Shown in pieces: positions 26,400-38,002 of a stretch of DNA of 64,000 nucleotides. Numbering within the stretch: the first letter of the stretch is position 1; every line of letters starts with the position of its first letter. The position numbers were made by a program, and so were the translations under genes. The notes below the pieces were generated by a model. It was given only the letters and a program-made list of their open reading frames with translations, had not been told where the DNA came from and did no database searches. Source of the stretch: Chelydra serpentina (lineage: Eukaryota > Chordata > Testudines > Chelydridae); NCBI GenBank assembly GCA_037349315.1, contig JBAIAC010000619.1:209501-273500 (forward strand), read 5' to 3'.

Positions 26400-27440
26400 G
26401 GCCCCTAGGGGCAGGCTTTGGACGGGACAGAGCCTGTCCACACCTTCTTCTCACCCTTTGGCATTGGATGGTCTCCTGCAGACATTGCTGGGGGGTGGGA
26501 AATCCATCTAGAATCAGACACAGCAATCTGCGGTTGCAGCCCAATCTCTGTACCCCATAGTCAGGGGGTCCTAAATGACTCCAAGCATCTCACAGAGCTC
26601 TGGGCTCGCCCCAGGGGGAGAATCTCTGAACTCTGTCTCCTGGACAATGCCAGTTTGGAGATAAACTTCCTGTTAATTACCACAAACTCCTCCGCAACTC
26701 GTCAACCGCTCCGCCTCCAACCCCAGCTTCCATCCCCGAGGACACCAGCGCCTAACGATGCCCAGAGCGGTGTGGATTCATTATCAGTAATGAACACACC
26801 GGGGATGAGTTGGAGACGGGAGCACAGGGAGACCTGGGTGGGAATGGGTGTGCCTACGCCGTGTATTCCTATGTTAGATGGATAAACAGCGGACTCTTGA
26901 CTAGATTGGAGATTGGGTCTAGTGCCTCTGTATTTGGCCCCGGTGCGACCGCAGTCCTGGTTAGCGTGAGCAGACGTCCCGATAACAGCAGGATTGTCCT
27001 GATATCAGGGGCTTTGTCTTATATATGCAACTATACTCCCCGAAAACACAAGTCTCCCGATTTAGAGACCCTGCCGTGTAGTGAGAGACGCCAGGAGTTC
27101 AATCTGTTACAGTCGAACAAAGAGAAGGCGAAGGGGTGACTCAAGCCCAGTCTATAAGTATCAACATGGGGGATAAATATTTAATAACAGGCTCTTCGGT
27201 CTAGCAGAGGAAGGTCTAACCCGATCCAATGGCTGGACACTGAAGCTAGACAAGTTCAGACAGGAAATAAGACATACATAAGATGAGGGGAATTAATCAT
27301 CGGGACAATTGACCAAGGGTCATGGTGGATTTTCCATCCCTGACAATGTTTCAATCAAGCTGGGATGTTTCTCTAGGAGATCTGCTCTAGGAATTGTCTC
27401 AGGGCCGTTCTCTGGCCTGTGTGACGGGGGAGGGGCCCGG
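26400..27440. other. Duplicated non-coding block 3' of the left OR gene
   Basis: No exon is supported. It is mirrored at 36500-37380 with many small indels. Confidence 0.55.
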
Positions 27441-27464
27441 TAGATGATCCCAGTTTGGAATCGA

Positions 27465-28575
27465 TCCATCATCTCAAAACTCTCTGTAACAAAGTGGCCT
27501 CTGATGGGACACTACTGAGAGTATCGATTCAGGACAAATTGCTTGGAGCAGGGCAGTTACAGCCCAAGGCTGGGGTTCCTTTATTAAGGCACCAAACCAG
27601 CCAAACAGAGAGGACTTTGGTTTTACCCCACTGGCCAACCAGAAGTCATATAAGCAATTCCCTCAGATACTCCAGTTCCCTTGTATCACCACCAGCACCG
27701 CTCCTTATGGGGATGAATGATTATGAAAACCAATACCCTAGTAAAAGAAATAAGGTTCTCCTGATCCCAAAGGACCAAGCCCCAGACCCAGGTCAATCTA
27801 CAAGTCAGATCTTACCCACACATCACGCTGTTGCCAATCCTTTAGAACCTAAAATCTAAAGGTTTATTCATAAAAGAAAGAAATAGATGAAAGTTAAAAC
27901 TGGATACATGGAATCAAATACATATAACAATTGCAAAGTTCTTGTTTCAGGCTTATAGCAGTGGTGGAATAAACTGCAGGCTCAAATCAAATCTCTGGAG
28001 TTCATCCATCCCTGGGATGGGTCATTCAGTCCTTTGTTCAGAGCTTCAGTTTGTAGCAAAGTCCCTCCAGAGGTAAGAAGAGGGATTGAAGACCAAATGG
28101 AGAAGATGCACCTGCCTTTTATAGTCTCTTGTCATGCGGCCTGTGCTTCCTTTGTTTCAAACACAAGCTGCCCAGCACATGGCTTGAAAGCCTTCGAGTT
28201 CTGTCCATAGGCAAGTCCCTGCATGCCTTGCTGAGTCATAAGGTGTATCTGCCTTCTCTCAATGGGTCAATTGTATAGCTGATGGTCCTTAATGGGCCAC
28301 CAAGCAGGCTAGGCAGAGCTGACGCCAAATTGTCTGGGGTATCACCCAGAAGCATAGCACAAGTTTGAAATACAGACAGTATAGAGTCAATACTTATAAC
28401 TTTAAATACAAAAATGATACCTGCATACAGATAGCGTAATCATAACCAGCAAAGCATAACCTTTTCATAGACACCTCACTTGACCTCCTTTGTACAAGAT
28501 TTGGTGCCACTCTAGGACCTTGGTTGCAACAATGATCTATACGGTCCCAATTCATGCCAATAACGTCACAATCTC
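27465..28575. mobile_element. Long interspersed repeat, possible LTR, inserted in the left arm only
   Basis: A coherent ~1.1-kb block from TGTAACAAAGTGG to CCGTGTGTGACA, with AT-rich interior and no coding frame. The corresponding right-arm point near 36520 passes directly from one flank to the other. I recognise its GGTTGCAACAATGATCTATA-type sequence as a recurring turtle repeat, but whether it is an LTR is uncertain. Confidence 0.4.
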
Positions 28576-28894
28576 CCAACTCCGTGTGTGACAGAAAGGC
28601 GAGGGCAAAACACGCTGCGGACCGACAGCGCGGATCTCTCCATCCTATGGACCAAGGGTGTTTTGTCAAAAGATCGGCTCTGGTTCAAACAGGAATGGAC
28701 CCAAGGCCGTCCTAGGGCCTGGGCCATACCTGGGGGCGGGGGAGGGGGGTTAGACGCGATGATCCCAACAGGCCTTTCTGGCCTTGGCCTTTATGAACCC
28801 ATGTTAACAGTAGGGGGCACTTTCCTACACGCTACCTCGCTTCACGGCCACATGTAGACTCATCTTGGGGGAGCCATTTCCCCTTGTTCTCCCG

Positions 28895-29220
28895 CCATCT
28901 AGGGCTGTGTGTGTGCCCCTCCCCCGCCATATGGGGCTGTGTTTATTCCCCCTCCCCCGCCATACAGGGCTGTGTTTACTTCCCCTCCCCCGCCATATAG
29001 GGCTGCAAGTGCGCCCCCTCCCCCCGCCATATGGGGCTGTGTTTACTCCCCCTCCATACAGGGCTGTGTTTATTGCCCCTCCCCCGCCATACAGGGCTGT
29101 GTTTACTTCCCCTCCCCCGCCATATAGGGCTGCAAGTGCGCCCCCTCCCCCGCCATATAGGTTGTGTTTACTCCCCCTCCCCCACTATATAGGGCTGTGT
29201 TTACTGCCCTTCTCCATGGG
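28895..29220. repeat. ~32-bp minisatellite (left arm), mirrored at 35890-36210
   Basis: About nine imperfect copies of a unit with CCGCCATATAGGGCTGTGTT and ACTCCCCCTCCCC. Reverse-complementary to the right-arm array. Confidence 0.85.
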
Positions 29221-29344
29221 GGTGGGGGAGCAACTAACTGCCACTCTGGGCTTGGGACAGACCATTTTTCCCCTGGAGGGGAGATAGACAATTATCCCGG
29301 ACTCAGGCTTTTTAACCCCCCCCGGACTGAAAAGGAGCCATTCA

Positions 29345-29390
29345 CACGACAGATGTGTGTGTATGTGTGTGTGTGTGGGGGGGGTATTAT
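29345..29390. repeat. (TG)n and G-run
   Basis: Short TGTGTG tract followed by eight G and a TATTATTATA stretch. Confidence 0.7.
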
Positions 29391-29574
29391 TATACATTTC
29401 CTGACAGGGAAAAATACATCCAATGGACTCCTCCAGATAACTTAACCCCTGCACCCTCCTGCCTGTGAAATGGTCTCTTCCAAGGGAGAGAGAAGCCCCA
29501 AAGCTCCCAACTGGTGGGACGAACCATTTCACTGCGGGGGAGGGGGACAGGAGAAAGGAGATGAAACGTCAAAG

Positions 29575-30135
29575 AGTCATAACTTCCATTTTGGAAGATC
29601 CCATTGTCATTGGTGAGGAGGGATCTGGCCAACTGCCCTAACTGCCACTTTGGAAGGTCCCATTCTGCCTGTGGAGAGAGGTCTGGCCAACTGCCATAAC
29701 TGCCATTTTGGAAGGTCCCATTGTCATTGGTGAGGAGGGGTCTGGCCATCTGCCCTATCTGCCACGTTGGAAGGTCCCATTGTCATTGGTGAGGAGGGGT
29801 CTGGCCAACTGCCATAACTGCCATTTTGGAAGGTCCCATTGTCATTGGTGAGGAGGGGTCTGGCCATCGGCCCTATCTGCCATGTTGGAAGGTCCCATTG
29901 TCATTGGTGAGGAGGGGTCTGGCCATCTGCCCTATCTGCCACGTTGGAAGGTCCCATTGTCATTGGTGAGGAGGGGTCTGGCCAACTGCCCTAACTGCCA
30001 CGTTGGAAGGTCCCATTGTCATTGGTGAGGAGGGGTCTGGCCAACTGCCATAACTGCCACGTTGGAAGGTCCCATTGTCATTGGTGAGGAGGGGTCTGGC
30101 CAACTGCCCTAACTGCCACGTTGGAAGGTCCATGA
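29575..30135. repeat. 59-bp minisatellite near the palindrome centre
   Basis: About ten copies of a 59-60-bp unit containing CCCATTGTCATTGGTGAGGA and GGTCTGGCCAACTGCC, then CTGCCACGTTGGAAGGT. The central units are nearly identical; the first is diverged. No counterpart was seen on the right side of the centre. Confidence 0.9.
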
Positions 30136-30319
30136 TCACTGGAGAGAGGATTCGGACGCAATCACCGGAAATCCCTTGCACCAGGGCAATGGGGCACAAT
30201 TGCACCCCCAGGAGCTGCCGTTTAAAGGCTTGTTCATTCACCGATTCAGCCGTGCAAGATGGCTCCTTTCTCATGGCGCCGTTCCCATCGCTGCCCCGAG
30301 AAACCAAACCACCTGGGAC

Positions 30320-31670
30320 ATATAAGCCTTAGTAGGGCTTTTGACACTGTCCCCCAGGACACGCGGGCCCGATGAAATTACTATAAGGCTGGTGCACAAG
30401 TGGTTGAAAGACCGTACTCAAAGCGTAGTCACCAATGGTTCGCTGTCAGGCGGGGAGGGTGTATCAAGACTCATAGACTTTAAGGTCAGAATGGACCATC
30501 ATTATCATTAGTCTGACCTCCCGCACTCAACAGAACCCCACCCACTCCCGTAATAGACCCCTAACCTCTGGCTGAGTTACTGATGTCCTCAAATCATGAT
30601 TTAAAGACTTCAAGTTACAGTGAATCCACCATTTACACTAGTTTCAACCTGCAAGTGACCCAGCCCCCACGCTGCAGAGGAAGGCAAAACCCCCCAGGGT
30701 CTCTGCCAATCTGACCATGGGGATCCTGACCCCAACTACGGTGATCAGTTAGACCCTGAGCATGGGGGAAAGACCCACAAGCCAGACACCTGGGAAAGAA
30801 TTTGCTGTGGTAACTCAGAGCCCTCCCCATCTTGTGTCCCATCACCAGCCATTGGACATATTTGCCGCAAGCAGTCGCAGATGGGATACATGCCATCATA
30901 GGCAGTCTCATTGTACTGTCCTGTCCATAAACGTATCAAGCTCAGTCTTGAAGCCAGTTCGGTTTTTTTGCCACCACTGTTCCAGAACTTCACTCCTCCG
31001 ATGGTTAGAAACCTTCATCTAATTTCAGGCCTAAACTTGTTGATGGCCAATTTATATCCATTTGTTCTTGTGCCCACATTGGTGCTTAACTTAAATAACA
31101 ACTTTCCCTCTCTGGTATTTATCCCTCTGATGTATTTATAGAGAGCAATCACATCTCCCCCAGCCTTTGTTTGGTTAGGCTAAACAAGCCAAGCTCTTTG
31201 AGTCTCCTCTCGTAGGGTAGGTTTTCCATTCCTCGGCTCATCCTAGTAACCCTTCTAGGCACCTGTTCCAGTTTGAGTTCATCTTTCATAAACATGGGAG
31301 CCCAGCGCTGCACATAGTATTCCAGGGGGGTCATCTCACCAGTGCCTTGTATAACGGTACTAAAACTCCCTTGTCTCTACCAGAAATATCTTGCCTCATG
31401 CTTTAGAACTGCATTAGCCTTTTTCACGGCCGCATGACATTGGCGGCTCATAGTCTCTAGTGGGGTCAGTCCTGGGTTCAGACCTATCCAGTATGTTCAT
31501 TAATGACTTGGATAACGGACTGGAGCAGATAAAATGTGGAGGTGACACCAAGATGGGAGGGATTGCAAGCACTTCCAAGGACAGGATTAGGATTCAACAC
31601 GACCTCGCCAAATTGGAGAATTGTTCTGAAATCAGCAAGACGAAATTCCATAAAGACAAGTGTGGTTCAT
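30320..31670. mobile_element. Mosaic of three CR1 fragments
   Basis: 30320-30470 (+) reads as a CR1 segment (SISLSRAFDTVPQDT-like, then a KWLKDRTQS-like stretch). 30470-31445 (-) is a CR1 3' half with CATAGACTTTAAGGTCAGAA at its tail and [16 protein letters not shown] coding remnants. 31450-31670 (+) resumes the first (MGSVLGSDLSSMFINDLDNG, then LAKLENCSEIS). The minus piece therefore looks nested inside a plus-strand CR1. Confidence 0.7.
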
Positions 31671-32223
31671 GCTACGGAGCGTTGGTGGTGCGGCAGAGTT
31701 GTTAAGGCCGCCAGTGCTGCTATTCTCGGAGCCCCGGTGTTACCTGGATTAGCAGAGAGTGCCATGTGCCGGTTCAGCAGACCTTGATGTAATTCATAAA
31801 GAAACCACTGTACAATCTCTTGGGAATTTGTTTACATAGTTACTTGAGGACTCTGCGTGTTTTTGTACCATCCTCTCCAGTCAGGAACAGCCTACCTTGG
31901 TTAACCAAGCCAATACCTGGTGTGTTACCATACTGCCAAGGCCTACTCTAGTTTCCCATAGTTCAGATGGCAGGAACGACATCAAGAGACAGCCCAGCTC
32001 AGAAAGGCAGTAGAGTGCCCCCCCCCCCCCAAAAAAGGAGCGGAAGTAAATCTACTCCCCAAAACAGGAGAGTGTGAAATCCTTAAAATCCTCCTGAGAC
32101 TTAAACCTGGCCCCAGCATGGAGGGTCAGAAAAGTTTAAATCAGAGCCCAGAAACAGCGGAAGGAGCAGCCAGGAGAAGGAGAAAGAAATTTGGGGAAAG
32201 GTTTGGCTGGAGCTCAGACTTGA

Positions 32224-32505
<282 letters not shown>

Positions 32506-32639
32506 CCGTACTGGTTCAGACCCTGGGGCACCGGAACAGGGGAGGCCCGGGAGCCAAGGCCCCTCCACTTTTTACCAGAGGTAAGGGTGAGCAATGGGGG
32601 AAAGAGGGAGTGGAGAAGAGTTAGCAGGGGGCGGAGTTT

Positions 32640-32815
32640 GGGGGAGAAGAGGTGGCACGGGAGTGGGTTCTCAGTAGAAGGGGCAATGTGAGGGTGGGGC
32701 CTTGGGGAAAAGGGCGGTGCATGGGCGGGTTCTCAGGAGCAATGGGTGGCATGAGGGTGGGGCCTGGGGAGAAGGGGCGGGGCCTCAGGGAGAAGGGGTG
32801 GTGCAGGGGCAGAAC
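32640..32815. repeat. G-rich tandem repeat, ~55-bp unit
   Basis: About three to four loose copies of GAGAAGGGGYGGYGC...GGGTGGGGCCT. Confidence 0.5.
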
Positions 32816-32849
32816 CATTGTTTGGTCACCAGTGGCTCCCACACTTTTA

Positions 32850-33090
32850 GGGAGTTTCCACTGCGCCCGGTCAGACCAATGGTCCATCTAAGCCAGTTTC
32901 CCGTCTTCCGATAATGGCCAGTGCCAGATGCTTCAGAGGGAAAGATCAGAACAGGGACATTATCCAGTGATCCGTTCCTTTTCATCCAGTCCCAGCTTCT
33001 GGCAGTCAGAGGTTTGGGAACACCTGGAGCGTGGCCTTGCATCCCTAACCATCTTGGCTAATAGTCAATGATGAACCTATCCTCCATGAA
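32850..33090 (-). mobile_element. CR1 3'-end fragment
   Basis: GGTCAGACCAATGGTCCATC at its 3' end through a CCCAGCTTCTGGCAGTCAGA block to GAACCTATCCTCCATGAA. It interrupts the zinc-finger remnant. Confidence 0.8.
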
Positions 33091-33150
33091 GAGAGACCCC
33101 AACAATCCCCTGAATGTGGGAGAAGTCAGACCTTGGTAGCCAAGGATAAA
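33085..33150 (+). pseudogene. C2H2 zinc-finger remnant, part 2
   Basis: Short piece reading GAGAGACCCCAACAATCCCC then TGAATGTGGGAGAAG, i.e. a linker plus CxxC half-finger, immediately after the CR1 insertion. Confidence 0.5.
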
Positions 33151-33551
33151 ATACATCAGGTGTATTCAGGGCATAGAGATGTATTAATTCATCTGTAACA
33201 CAGGGCCTACAGGCCTTAGGTTTGTAAGATATTTAGCTTAGTGAAGCAAGGCTTAAAGCCTAAAGACATGACATAAGCCACTACCCAAGCAGGGCTTAAT
33301 TTGTACCAGGGCTTGCCAGAGCTGAGCCCCGGTGCCTCTGCACTTGCTGCATCTGTTATTTATAGTAAAAAATTGCTTGAGCCCCGGCACCTCTCTGATT
33401 ACAAATTAAGCACGGCCAATAAGTGACCCTAGATCATAAGTTGTCACAAGATAGCAATGACCCTAGATCACAGGATGTCATAAGGTAGAATACTGCATTC
33501 AGTAAGTGTTCAACCACTGATATTTAGGAAACTTATTTTGCAATATACCCG

Positions 33552-34180
33552 TGTAGCAAAGCGAAGACTCACCGGCACGGCGCCTCCTGCTGGTTATCCT
33601 GGGAATTAGCTCAGTTCCAGCCCGGAGAGCCTTCTGCAGGCTGGTGGCTTACCTACTGCTGGCCCCGTGTCCCTTCCAGACACCAGTGCCTTTTACCTCA
33701 GGGTTCTGCTCCCAGCAGTCCCCACCTCACAGGGGAACCCCCCACCCTCTAAACCCACCTTGCCTCTGTGGCTACTGCCAGTCATCACCTAGCCCCCGCT
33801 CACTGGGGCAGACTGCAGTCTGTCATGGCCACTCATCATTGGCAAGGGGTTAGGACCTGCTGCCTTTGCCTATCCCTGGGCTGTATCTCTGCAGCCCTAG
33901 TACCTCGGTAGGCCTTCAACAAGGCCTGCAGCCTGGAGCTCCCCAGCTCCCTTGCCCTATTCCCCAGCACTGCGCCAGTTCAGCTACCCTGCTCCCAGGC
34001 AGCTAGCCCTTCCCACTCCAGTGCTGGAGTGAGACTCCTCCAGCTTCTGGCCCCCAGCCCTCTTATCAGGGCCAGCTGGCACTAACTGAGCTGGCCACAG
34101 CTGTGGCTGCTTCCCCAATCAGCCTCGCTTGGCTGCTTTTAACCCCTGTTTTACTGGAGTGGGGCAGTCGCCCCACTACA
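33552..34180. mobile_element. LTR-like block (TGTAG...CTACA), possible solo LTR
   Basis: A 629-bp block beginning TGTAGCAAAG and ending CCCCACTACA, so its ends form a short TG...CA inverted repeat. Flanks are ACCCG and ACCTG, a possible degraded 5-bp duplication. No internal coding region. The LTR call rests on the ends and size only. Confidence 0.4.
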
Positions 34181-34714
34181 ACCTGTTAAAGATGGTGAGA
34201 GTATTTGGGGGATTTTTGCAGACTCTGGGGGGCCAGCAGCAATCTTCAAAGCACAAGTTGTTATGACGACGGAGTGACATAAATGTCAGTGGGTGTCAAG
34301 GAACGAACCAATTAGTAGCCTATGAAAAATGGAGCGGCCTGCAAGTCGTGGGGTGGGGAAGCTCGAAAAAGAAAAAGGGGTCAAAAACCTTCATAAATAC
34401 GTGCGAACTGCAGTGAGCACAGTATAGAAGCGGGGTTCCAGCCTGCGTGCCTCGGGGGACGCCAGGATGACGACCGCTGGTGATGATGATGGTGGTAAGG
34501 ATGAAGATGAGGAGGAGGAGGAGACACTTTGGGTTTTTCTGCAAGGAATGGCGTGCAGAATGCAAAGGCGAGACGTTCCACTGCGGTGTGCGCATTGTGG
34601 TTTGGTTGGCTGATAAAACTCGTTATTAGAGAAAGACTGCCGCGGACTATCGACACTCTCTCAACTGTAGTGCATCCTGGGACTGAACGCTCACAGATTA
34701 AAGTAGGTGCAAAC

Positions 34715-34905
34715 CCGGGGCCGGCTTTGGCTTTTTTGCCGCCCCAGGCACCAACAACAGCAAAAAACCCAGCCGGAGCGCCACCGAAGCCAAAAACAAC
34801 AACAGCTGGAGCGGAATGTGCCGCCCTAAGATTGGCTGAATGCCGCCCCTTACAATGTGCCACCCCAAGCACGTGCTTCCTAGGCTGATGCCTAGAGCCG
34901 GCCCT
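34715..34905. mobile_element. hAT-like MITE, 191 bp, with 8-bp target duplication
   Basis: Ends CCGGGGCCGGCTTTGG and (reverse-complemented) AGGGCCGGCTCTAGGC are inverted repeats. GTGCAAAC flanks it on both sides (34707-34714 and 34906-34913). It contains GCACGTGCTT. Non-autonomous. Confidence 0.75.
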
Positions 34906-34943
34906 GTGCAAACCCTCACCCGGGGGTGGGTGATTAGTTAAAG

Positions 34944-35312
34944 CACCAGTTCTCAAACTCTGGGACGGGCCTACCAAGGGAGGTGCGGGAACGTGGCAAG
35001 GGAGGCGTGAGCCGTGTGCCTTTTTTTTCATTTGAAGAGCTCTGGCTGTCAGCCCCAGGGCGGCAGCAACGGCACAGAAGTAAGGGTGGCCATCGGGCAC
35101 GAAGTCTGCTGTAAAAAGTGATACTGACAAATAGAACTTTTCACATGGCCTCCCTTACGGCGCTGCCTTCAGAGCTGGGCTCCCGGCCAGCAGCCGCTGC
35201 TCTCCGCTCTGCCTTTAGAGCTGGGTAGTGGTATATACACTTGGGGGACGTGGGTAAACGACGACTGACACAAAGAAGGGGGGACCCGATCAAATGCGTT
35301 TGAGAACCACTG
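34944..35312. mobile_element. hAT-like MITE, 369 bp, with 8-bp target duplication
   Basis: Terminal repeats CACCAGTTCTCAAAC and (reverse-complemented) CAGTGGTTCTCAAAC, the classic hAT MITE end. Flanks AGTTAAAG (34936-34943) and CGTTAAAG (35313-35320) match at 7 of 8 bases. Sits 31 bp from the previous MITE. Confidence 0.8.
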
Positions 35313-35344
35313 CGTTAAAGTAACCCATGACTACAGATAAGGCT

Positions 35345-35490
35345 TCCTCTTATCAGCCATCAGAGAGTCCATGCACGAGAGAGACCCTGTCAATGTGCTG
35401 AGTGTGGGAAAGGGGTCAGCCCACGCTTGAAGCTGATCCCCGCTCAGCGAGTCCACCCAGGAGATAAATCCCACCCCTGGAGCTCAAATC
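35345..35490 (+). pseudogene. C2H2 zinc-finger remnant, part 3
   Basis: Reads as HQRVHARERPCQCAECGKG- then -LIPAQRVHPGDKSHP, one and a half fingers with a decayed second Cys pair. Same strand as parts 1 and 2, so one ancestral array was split by the CR1, LTR-like and MITE insertions. Confidence 0.6.
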
Positions 35491-35884
35491 TAGCAAGACA
35501 CAGAGACTCCAGGTCGGCTAGAGACCGAGGCGGACCAGACGTGTTTGTCAATCCTTTTGCGCTTCAGACTGTCTTTCATTATATGTATTTCACGTTTTAC
35601 ATCGCTCTGTATGTAGATATGCTGGTTCATCCTGCTCAGTGTGAGCTTTGGTGCCTATACCTCCCCTGGAAGGAACCATTTTGATGGGGGGGCGGGGGGA
35701 GTTCTTTTAATATCTGGGGGAGGCCATTGCATTTATTTTCTCTGCCAGGAAATTTACAGTAAACCCCCCCTCCCCTCACATGATTGGCTTCTTTTAGAAC
35801 TGAGGGGGTTAAAAATCCCAAATCCGGAGGCCTAGAGTGGTAGTTGCTTGTTACCCTCCCCTGCAGATAGAGAGGGGGAGGGGG

Positions 35885-36215
35885 AGTAAACGCACCCTAT
35901 ATGGCGGGGGAGGGGGAAGTAAATCCAGCCCCATGTGGTGGGGGAGGGGGAGTAAATCCAGCCCCATGTGGTGGGGGAGGGGGAGTAAATCCAGCCCCAT
36001 GTGATGGGGGAGGAGGAGTAAATCCAGCCCTATGTGGCGGGGGAGGGGGAGTAAATCCAGCCCCATGTGGCGGGGGAGGGGGAGTAAATCCAGCCCCATG
36101 TGGCGGGGGATGGGGAGTAAATCCAGCCCCATGTGGTGGGGGGAGGAGGAGTAAATCCAGCCCCATGTGATGGGGGAGGAGGAGTAAATCCAGCCCTATG
36201 TGGCGGTGGAATGAC
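35885..36215. repeat. ~33-bp minisatellite (right arm)
   Basis: About ten copies of GGGGGAGTAAATCCAGCCCC with ATGTGGYGGGGGA; the inverse of the array at 28895-29220. Copies here are more uniform than on the left. Confidence 0.88.
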
Positions 36216-37389
36216 TCCCACAAGATCAGGCTACGGGTGTCTATGAAGTGAGGTAGCTCAGAGAAAACCTGCCACCTATAGGGTTGCAAATTTTAGTTGG
36301 CCGTATTTCCTGGAGGTTTCATCACATGATGTCATCTTTAATTAAAAATCCATCTTTAATTATTGGAGACTCCAGGGCAATCCTGGAAGGTTGGCCACCC
36401 TCGCCACCTACTGTTAACATAGGTTCCTAGATATCAAAGCCAGAAGAGGGCATTGGGATCATCCAAGCTGAACCAACCCGTACAACCCAGGCCCTATCAC
36501 AGCCCTGGATTCTCCTGGGACCGTCCCGTCACACAGGCCAGAGAACGTCCCCGAGACAATTCCTAGAGCAGATCTCCTAGAGAAACACCCCAGCTTCATT
36601 GAAAAATTGTCAGGGATGGAAAATCCACCATGACCCTTGGTCAATTGTCCCGATGGTTAATTCCCCTCATTGTTAAAAATGTACGTCTTATTTCCTGTCT
36701 GAATTTGTCTACTGTCAACATCCAGCCATTGGATCAGGTTAGACCTTCCTCTGCTAGACTGAAGAGCCTGTTGTTAAATATTTATCCCCCATGATGGTAC
36801 TTATAGACTGCGGTCGCACCAGGGCCAATTACAGGGGAACTAGACCAAATCTCCAATCTAGTCAAGAGTCCCCTGTTTATCCATCTAACATAGGAATACA
36901 CGGTGTAGGCACACCGGTCCCCACCCGGCTCTCCCTGCGCTCCCTACTCCAACTCATCCCCGGTGTGTTCATTACTGATAATGAATCCACACCCCTCTGG
37001 GCATCGTTAGGCGCTGGTGCCCTCAGGGACGGGAGCGGGGGGTAGAGGCGGAGCGGCTGATGAGCTGCGGTGGGAGTTTGTGGTAATTAACAGGATATTT
37101 GTCCCATGATATCTCCAAGCCGGGCATTGCCCAAGGGACGGAGTTCAGAGATTCTGCCCGGGATGCGAGCCCAGAGCTCTGTGAGATGCTTGGAGTCATT
37201 TAGGACCCCCCGATTATGGTGCACAGAGGTTGAGGTGCAACCCCAGATCCCTGTGTCCAATTCCAGGGGGACTCCCCCCGCCCAAGTGATGTATGGAGGA
37301 GAACATCTGATTCCAAAGGGTGAAGAGAAGGTGCAGATGGGCCGTGTCCCTTCCAGACCCCCTTCCTAGGGGCCGAGACAGGACGAGGC

Positions 37390-37700
37390 CGCTGGCTGCA
37401 GCACTCTGCCTGAGGATGTTGCGAGGGCCAAGACCATAACAGGGTTCAAAAAAGAACTAGATACGTTCTTGGAAGATAGGTCCATCAATGGCTATTTGCC
37501 AGGTTGGGCAGGGATGGTGGCCCTAGCCTCTGTTTGCCAGAAGCTGGGAACGGGCGACAGGGGATGGGTCACTTGATGATTCCCTGTCCTGTTCATTCCC
37601 TCTGGGGCACCCGACATTGGCCACTGTGGGAAGACAGGATACTGGGCTAGGTGGACCTTTGGTCTGACCCTGTCTGGCCGCTCTTATGTTCTTATGTACT
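37390..37700 (+). mobile_element. CR1 3' end, right arm only
   Basis: Plus-strand CR1 tail: GGGTTCAAAAAAGAACTAGA, a GGACCTTTGGTCTGACCC block and the terminal CTTATGTTCTTATG repeat. The left arm at 26400 lacks it, so it is a post-duplication insertion. Confidence 0.85.
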
Positions 37701-37960
37701 TAGGCCTGGGCTACGCTAAGAAGTTGGTTGACCCAACTACGTCGCTCCAGGGTGTGAAAAATCCACACCCCAGAGAGATGTAGTTAAACCCAGCTAACCC
37801 CCAGTGTACCCAGCATTGGGTCGATAGAAGAATTACTCTGTAAGAACTGGTTACCGCCTCGTGGGGAGACGCATTACCTTCGCCCACCCATCGGAGTAGG
37901 TTGCGTCTACACAGAAGCACTACACCAATGCCGGTGCAGACCATAAGCAGCCATCTTGCC
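37690..37960. repeat. Old MITE-like repeat in the OR 3' flank (right copy)
   Basis: Mirror of 25890-26150; starts GGCCTGGGCTACGCTAAGAA. Confidence 0.45.
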
Positions 37961-38002
37961 CCATCTCCTCTTCCCTCGGCCACCCCTCCTCCAGCCCCTT
38001 CC

